Source: JANQRA01 sp035550735
Lineage (GTDB): Bacteria > Actinomycetota > Acidimicrobiia > Spongiisociales > ZC4RG35
NCBI GenBank assembly: GCA_035550735.1
Contig: DASZOM010000011.1
Coordinates: 1 to 64,000 of the forward strand
Direction: 5' to 3'
DNA: 64,000 nucleotides
Shown: piece by piece, positions 63,455 through 64,000 of the stretch
How the letters are laid out: each line of letters opens with the position of its first letter
Position numbering within the stretch: position 1 is the stretch's first letter
The notes under the pieces: model-generated
The model's input: the letters and a program-made list of their open reading frames with translations, nothing else
Told to the model about the DNA's origin: nothing
Databases searched by the model: none
Program-made: the position numbers and the translations under genes

Positions 63455-64000
63455 CACCACAGCCTCAGGTACTTGTCGATCTCCCACTGGTCGACCACCG
63501 TGTTGTACTCGTCCCACTCGCCCCGCTTGTAGGACTCGTAGTCGTCGTGGAACTCCTTCCCGAACACGTCGGCCATCAACGAGTCGGCGGCGAACGCGTC
63601 GAGCGCCTCGCCCAAGGTCGCCGGCAGACGGTGGCCACCCATGGCCAGCAGGTCCTCCCGAGAGGTCTGATAGGTGTCGACGTTGATCGCCGGCCCGGGA
63701 TCGAGCCCCTCGGTGACACCCTCCAGGCCGGCGGCGATCACGGCGGCCAACCCGAGGTAGAGGTTGCAGGCGCTGTCGGTGATCCGGACCTCGAGACAGT
63801 GCCGGTTCATGGGGAGCCTGCCCATCAGGGTCCGGTTGTTCGACCCATAGGCCCGGTACACCGGGGCCCAGGAGATCTCGTTCATGAGGCCCCTGGGGAG
63901 GAGCCGCTTGTAGGAGTTCACCGTCGGGCAGAGCACCGCACTCAGGGCGTCGCCGTGACGGATCACACCCGCCGTGAAGTGCAGAGCCAGGTCGGTGTAG
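63454..64000 (-). CDS. Glutamine synthetase-like ligase, C-terminal part (truncated by window edge)
   Basis: The reading frame continues past the right edge; 181 C-terminal residues are visible. TAGVIRHGDALSAVLCPTVN, YKRLLPRGLMNEISWAPVYR, RHCLEVRITDSACNLYLGLA and AAVIAAGLEGVTEGLDPGP match the C-terminal catalytic domain of glutamine synthetase relatives, with the ER/R motif seen as LEVR. The divergent character suggests a gamma-glutamyl ligase for an amine (GlnA3/PuuA/GlnT-like) rather than housekeeping GlnA. First visible gene of the DUF1116-acetamidase operon. Confidence 0.85.
   Translation of the reverse strand, partial: YTDLALHFTAGVIRHGDALSAVLCPTVNSYKRLLPRGLMNEISWAPVYRAYGSNNRTLMGRLPMNRHCLEVRITDSACNLYLGLAAVIAAGLEGVTEGLDPGPAINVDTYQTSREDLLAMGGHRLPATLGEALDAFAADSLMADVFGKEFHDDYESYKRGEWDEYNTVVDQWEIDKYLRLW

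Overview
This is a GC-rich chromosomal window (mostly 65-70% GC by eye) from an actinobacterium. I infer Actinomycetota, probably an early-branching class such as Acidimicrobiia. The reasons are the galU-moeA-moaC-sepX/glpR neighbourhood, a class E sortase, an F420-type LLM oxidoreductase, a 13E12/DUF222 HNH protein under a mycobacterial-type LexA box, and many GTG/TTG starts. No rRNA, CRISPR array, phage or complete insertion sequence is visible. The single tRNA is tRNA-Ala(CGC) at the left edge.

Layout. 0-4.4 kb, minus strand: tRNA-Ala, a translin-like protein, SepX/GlpR divisome protein, MoaC, MoeA, GalU and PlsY in one tightly overlapping operon. 4.4-6.5 kb, plus strand: FmdB zinc ribbon, SAF-domain protein, UppP and DUF2237. 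6.5-10.2 kb, minus: a ThDP enzyme, a DapB-type reductase and a GSAM-like aminotransferase, divergent from an aldehyde dehydrogenase. 11.7-24.5 kb looks like a polyamine/agmatine acquisition and catabolism locus: MFS exporter, agmatinase, and an eight-gene minus operon (amidohydrolase, PotA, PotB, PotC, PotD, C45 acyltransferase-like hydrolase, GNAT, DUF4126), divergent from an omega-aminotransferase and a PuuB/DadA-like oxidase. 25.3-30.5 kb is an iron-sulfur module: Mrp-type carrier, divergent SufR-like four-Cys regulator, aconitase and a TlpA-like thioredoxin.

30.5-41.8 kb holds a sortase E, enoyl-CoA hydratase, DUF5317, the DUF222/HNH gene with its LexA box, two tandem membrane HD/HD-GYP proteins, a gap of about 500 bp with lower GC, an unknown protein coupled to gamma-glutamyltranspeptidase, an LLM oxidoreductase, a helix-hairpin-helix protein and a secreted LysM-M23 hydrolase. 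41.8-49 kb holds a DUF885 peptidase, an aminoglycoside-phosphotransferase-like kinase, and a TetR regulator with a perfect 20-bp operator driving a heterodimeric ABC exporter. 49-53.75 kb is a cobalamin operon (btuF-btuC-btuD-cobO-cobU-cobS) under a cobalamin riboswitch whose ribosome-binding-site sequestering hairpin can be read directly. 53.8-56.7 kb: response regulator, sensor kinase and HtrA protease. 56.8-64 kb: small proteins, a 121-nt long inverted repeat, a solitary sufB, a second M23 protein, DUF6941, then an amide/amine-nitrogen operon (glutamine synthetase-like, DUF1116, acetamidase/formamidase) running off the right edge.

Genes are very densely packed. Most operon joints are 4-bp stop/start overlaps, and many first genes have a TANNNT -10 hexamer 6-10 bp before the start codon, implying leaderless mRNAs. 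The most noteworthy items are the long inverted repeat at 57.4 kb, the Fe-S regulator/Mrp palindrome, the riboswitch platform, the LexA-controlled 13E12 gene, the polyamine locus and the bacterial translin-like gene.
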